From Candidatus Heimdallarchaeota archaeon (GTDB lineage: Archaea > Asgardarchaeota > Heimdallarchaeia > JABLTI01), in contig DAOVHJ010000017.1 of the NCBI GenBank assembly GCA_030671945.1, positions 1-15,300 on the forward strand: a DNA stretch of 15,300 nt, in the 5' to 3' direction. This document shows, in pieces, positions 13,551-15,300 of this stretch; within the stretch, counting starts at the first letter, position 1, and every line of letters starts with the position of its first letter. The notes beneath the pieces were generated by a model. It did no database searches. It saw only the letters and a list, made by a program, of their open reading frames with translations, and was not told where the DNA came from. The translations under genes were made by a program, and so were the position numbers.

Positions 13551-14297
13551 ATGACTGATATTTCAGAAGTTTTGTCAGCTCTGAAGCGTGGGGATTTAAC
13601 TGTTGAAGAAGTCTTGAAAGAGCTGAACGATTTGCTAGCAACCGTTAAGAAAGGTATAGATGATCTCAAACAACCAATAACGGATTTAGTTGAGTTTGAA
13701 AAAAGACAGAGTGATGAAATTTTACAATTCGAATCAAGTAATTTGTCTTTGTCACAAGAGATAACTTCACTTACAGAAGAAAAAGCTACTAGTGAAAATC
13801 TACTTCAAAGAACTCAAGAAGATTATACTGAAACCACAGAAAAAAGAGTGAAACTTGAGACTAAGGTCAGAGAGTTAACAACAGAATTGTCTAACACAAA
13901 GAAAAGGTTAGAAGCTGCAAATGCAGAACTAGCAGGTGAAACTGAGACAAATCAGAAAATAATAGCTGAAATAAGTACTATTGTTGAGTCTGCTGAACAA
14001 AAAATTTTAGGAATTGAAAAGCAAGCAGAAATGGAAAGAGATATCATACGAAAATCAAAAGGTGAACGTATGGCTCTTGAATTTTTAATAAAGAATAACC
14101 ATATTGAATTCAATGAAATTAAGGTTATCAACTCATTAGATGGGAGAACTAATACTGATATGGTAACTATCTCAAAAATTACTGGTCTATCTGCAGCATT
14201 AATAGAAAAAACTCTTGTAGGCTTAGAAAAAAGAAATCTGATTTCTTATGATGACTCAACAGGAGCTATAGCCGTGACAGGGAGTCTGAAGCTTTAG
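13551..14297 (+). CDS. Coiled-coil protein with C-terminal winged helix (first of a tandem pair)
   Basis: The 248-aa protein starts with a short helical segment, runs as a long coiled coil (about residues 20-165, rich in Glu/Lys/Ser/Thr with heptad hydrophobics) and ends in a winged-helix-like domain (about 171-248): ERMALEFLIKNNHIEFNEI, MVTISKITGLSAALIEKTLVGLEKRNLI and a wing SYDDSTGAIAVTGSL. There is no cysteine, signal or membrane helix. The AAGGTG site seven bases before the ATG supports the start. A homologue with the same architecture follows after 11 bases. Winged helices of this type bind DNA but are also used for protein contacts (as in ESCRT-II and other trafficking factors). With a longin protein upstream and an Arf-like GTPase downstream, a cytosolic scaffold is as likely as a regulator. 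I do not recognise a named family. Confidence 0.78.
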   Translation: MTDISEVLSALKRGDLTVEEVLKELNDLLATVKKGIDDLKQPITDLVEFEKRQSDEILQFESSNLSLSQEITSLTEEKATSENLLQRTQEDYTETTEKRVKLETKVRELTTELSNTKKRLEAANAELAGETETNQKIIAEISTIVESAEQKILGIEKQAEMERDIIRKSKGERMALEFLIKNNHIEFNEIKVINSLDGRTNTDMVTISKITGLSAALIEKTLVGLEKRNLISYDDSTGAIAVTGSLKL

Positions 14298-14308
14298 GAG
14301 AGAAAAAA

Positions 14309-15058
14309 ATGACTGATTTTGTAAATATCCGAAGAAACATAATCGCTGAAAAAGAGCGACTTGAGAGATTAGCAACCAGCTCAAATCAGAAGATAGCTGA
14401 TACTATTAAAGAGCTTCAGAATGCAGTGGAATTTTTAGATAAAACTGAAGCTACTTTCAAAGATATGTCTCAAAATCTTGCTGATCGTAAGAGAGATGAA
14501 ATTAATTACAAAGATAAGAAGAAAGAATTGCTTTCAAATATTGAAACATTGAAAGAAAATATAGAAAGAGTGCGAATTTCAATTAATGATGAAAAAGAAA
14601 AAAACGACTCAAATGAAAAAGAAATCACTCAACTATCAACAGATCTTAACAACACACAAAATGAACTCTCGTCTACTCAATATAAAATTACAAATATAAA
14701 AGAAAATAATGCCTTAAAAACTCAAGAGAGAACTGATGTAACAGCTAGAATGGAAAACCAAGTGACTGAAGCTCAAAGAATTCTAACAACTCTTTCTGAG
14801 GAAAAAGAGAAAGAAGTACAATTAAGTCCAATTTTAGATTTCCTTTTGAAAGAAGTAAGAATAGATATTCCTGAAGTAGAGATATTATCCGTTTTAGCCT
14901 ATCGAAATCAAGCAATGGGCTTAGATGAATTAAAACAAGCAGTTTCAAAAACACCTCCAGTTATTATCTTAAAAGTAATAAGAAGCCTCGATAGTAAGGG
15001 TGTCATCAAATACGATGAGAGACTAGACACTATAGAGCTAACAGTTAATTTGATTTAG
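14309..15058 (+). CDS. Coiled-coil protein with C-terminal winged helix (second of a tandem pair)
   Basis: A 249-aa paralogue of the preceding gene, with a long coiled coil (about 10-168) and then a winged-helix-like domain (about 172-249). The match between the two is best at the C-terminus: DFLLKEVRIDIPEVEILSVL against EFLIKNNHIEFNEIKVINSL, and VIRSLDSKGVIKYDERLDTI against TLVGLEKRNLISYDDSTGAI. Both begin MTD. An AGGAGAG element that overlaps the upstream stop lies eight bases before the ATG, so the two proteins are probably made together in similar amounts and may form a heterodimer through their coiled coils. A strong terminator closes the transcript just after the stop, separating the pair from the GTPase gene that follows. 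Function unknown. Confidence 0.78.
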   Translation: MTDFVNIRRNIIAEKERLERLATSSNQKIADTIKELQNAVEFLDKTEATFKDMSQNLADRKRDEINYKDKKKELLSNIETLKENIERVRISINDEKEKNDSNEKEITQLSTDLNNTQNELSSTQYKITNIKENNALKTQERTDVTARMENQVTEAQRILTTLSEEKEKEVQLSPILDFLLKEVRIDIPEVEILSVLAYRNQAMGLDELKQAVSKTPPVIILKVIRSLDSKGVIKYDERLDTIELTVNLI

Positions 15059-15061
15059 GAT

Positions 15062-15093
15062 TGGATTCAACAAAAACTGAATCCATTTTTTTT
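15062..15093 (+). terminator. Intrinsic-type terminator after the coiled-coil pair
   Basis: TGGATTCA (15062-15069) and TGAATCCA (15078-15085) form a perfect 8-bp stem with an 8-base A-rich loop, directly followed by eight Ts (15086-15093). It lies four bases after the stop codon of the second coiled-coil gene. This is the clearest terminator in the window. Confidence 0.85.
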
Positions 15094-15220
15094 AACTTAT
15101 GATTCACAAAATGACAACAAACTTGATACATTAGATGGATTTATTAATATAATTCATGAATATGATTTCGTAGTAAAATATTGTCAAAGAACTAATTCAT
15201 CTTTGAAGAGGAAGATTTGT
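15094..15220 (+). promoter_or_regulatory. Promoter region of the Arf-like GTPase gene
   Basis: TTTATTAATATAA (about 15140-15152) is a good TATA-like box about 70-80 bases before the start. A perfect ATTCATGAAT palindrome (15152-15161) abuts it. GAGG (15208-15211) with nine bases of spacing to the GTG at 15221 is the Shine-Dalgarno element. No other gene is apparent in this stretch. Confidence 0.4.
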
Positions 15221-15300
15221 GTGAGCTTTTTAGCAAGATTATTCCGGCAAAAAAAACAATTCAACATCGCAGTAGTACGATTAGATTCTGCCGGAAAAAC
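15221..15300 (+). CDS. Arf-like small GTPase, N-terminal part (runs off the window)
   Basis: Only 27 codons are visible. The N-terminus MSFLARLFRQKKQ has the amphipathic, Phe/Leu/Arg pattern of the Arf/Arl membrane-inserting helix. It is followed by a strand FNIAVV and RLDSAGKT, which aligns with the Arf P-loop GLDNAGKT. The first glycine of the P-loop is Arg20 here. Residue 2 is Ser rather than Gly, so N-myristoylation is not expected. The GTG start has GAGG nine bases upstream. Arf-family GTPases direct coat and tether recruitment in eukaryotes, and Asgard archaea carry many. Placement after the longin and coiled-coil genes suggests a common trafficking-like theme. The remaining G motifs lie beyond the window. 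Confidence 0.72.
   Translation, partial: MSFLARLFRQKKQFNIAVVRLDSAGK

Noticed and set aside
1..15300. CRISPR arrays, tRNA or rRNA genes, transposons and long direct repeats.
   Set aside because: No regularly spaced repeats, cloverleaf-like segments, transposase motifs or terminal inverted repeats were seen on either strand.

Overview
The window most resembles a piece of an Asgard archaeal genome. The DNA is clearly AT-rich. Gene starts are prokaryotic, with Shine-Dalgarno sites and GTG/TTG as well as ATG. The methionine aminopeptidase is the archaeal/eukaryotic type II enzyme, and the N-glycosylation sequons and TATA-like promoters also fit archaea. The window carries a dense set of eukaryote-like parts: two Ras/Rab-like small GTPases, the start of an Arf-like GTPase, a longin-like domain protein, and coiled-coil/winged-helix proteins. 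No single gene proves the lineage, so the Asgard assignment is an inference from this combination.

Layout. Positions 1-1792 hold an energy-coupling-factor (ECF) vitamin/metal uptake module on the + strand: the tail of an upstream gene whose stop overlaps the next start, an EcfA ATPase and an EcfT membrane coupler. Methionine aminopeptidase follows (1878-2798). Positions 2884-5182 form a GTPase block: a Rab-like GTPase fused to a thioredoxin-like domain without CxxC (+), a convergent all-helical protein (-), and a second small GTPase (-). Positions 5371-6791 carry a small helical protein and a zinc-ribbon membrane protein. A YtcJ-like amidohydrolase follows (6841-8277); its reading frame is cut by one in-frame TAA, and the remaining 40 codons of the family C-terminus lie intact behind it up to 8400.

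Positions 8422-11866 look like a five-gene minus-strand operon. In transcription order it holds a membrane-anchored sulfite-oxidase-fold domain protein, a second EcfT, a MobB-like P-loop/FeS protein, a second sulfite-oxidase-fold protein, and a putative ECF substrate-binding (S) component. It has no ATPase of its own and probably borrows EcfA from the first module or from elsewhere. A 30-bp imperfect palindrome lies just upstream of the operon.

Positions 12051-15300 hold a longin-like/winged-helix/unknown-domain protein, two tandem coiled-coil/winged-helix paralogues ending in a strong terminator, and the first 27 codons of an Arf-like GTPase. Together these look like parts of a membrane-trafficking or GTPase-signalling set.

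Hairpins placed on or just after stop codons recur through the window and probably mark transcript ends. I saw no tRNA, rRNA, CRISPR array, insertion sequence or attachment site. No gene-free stretch exceeds about 190 bases.
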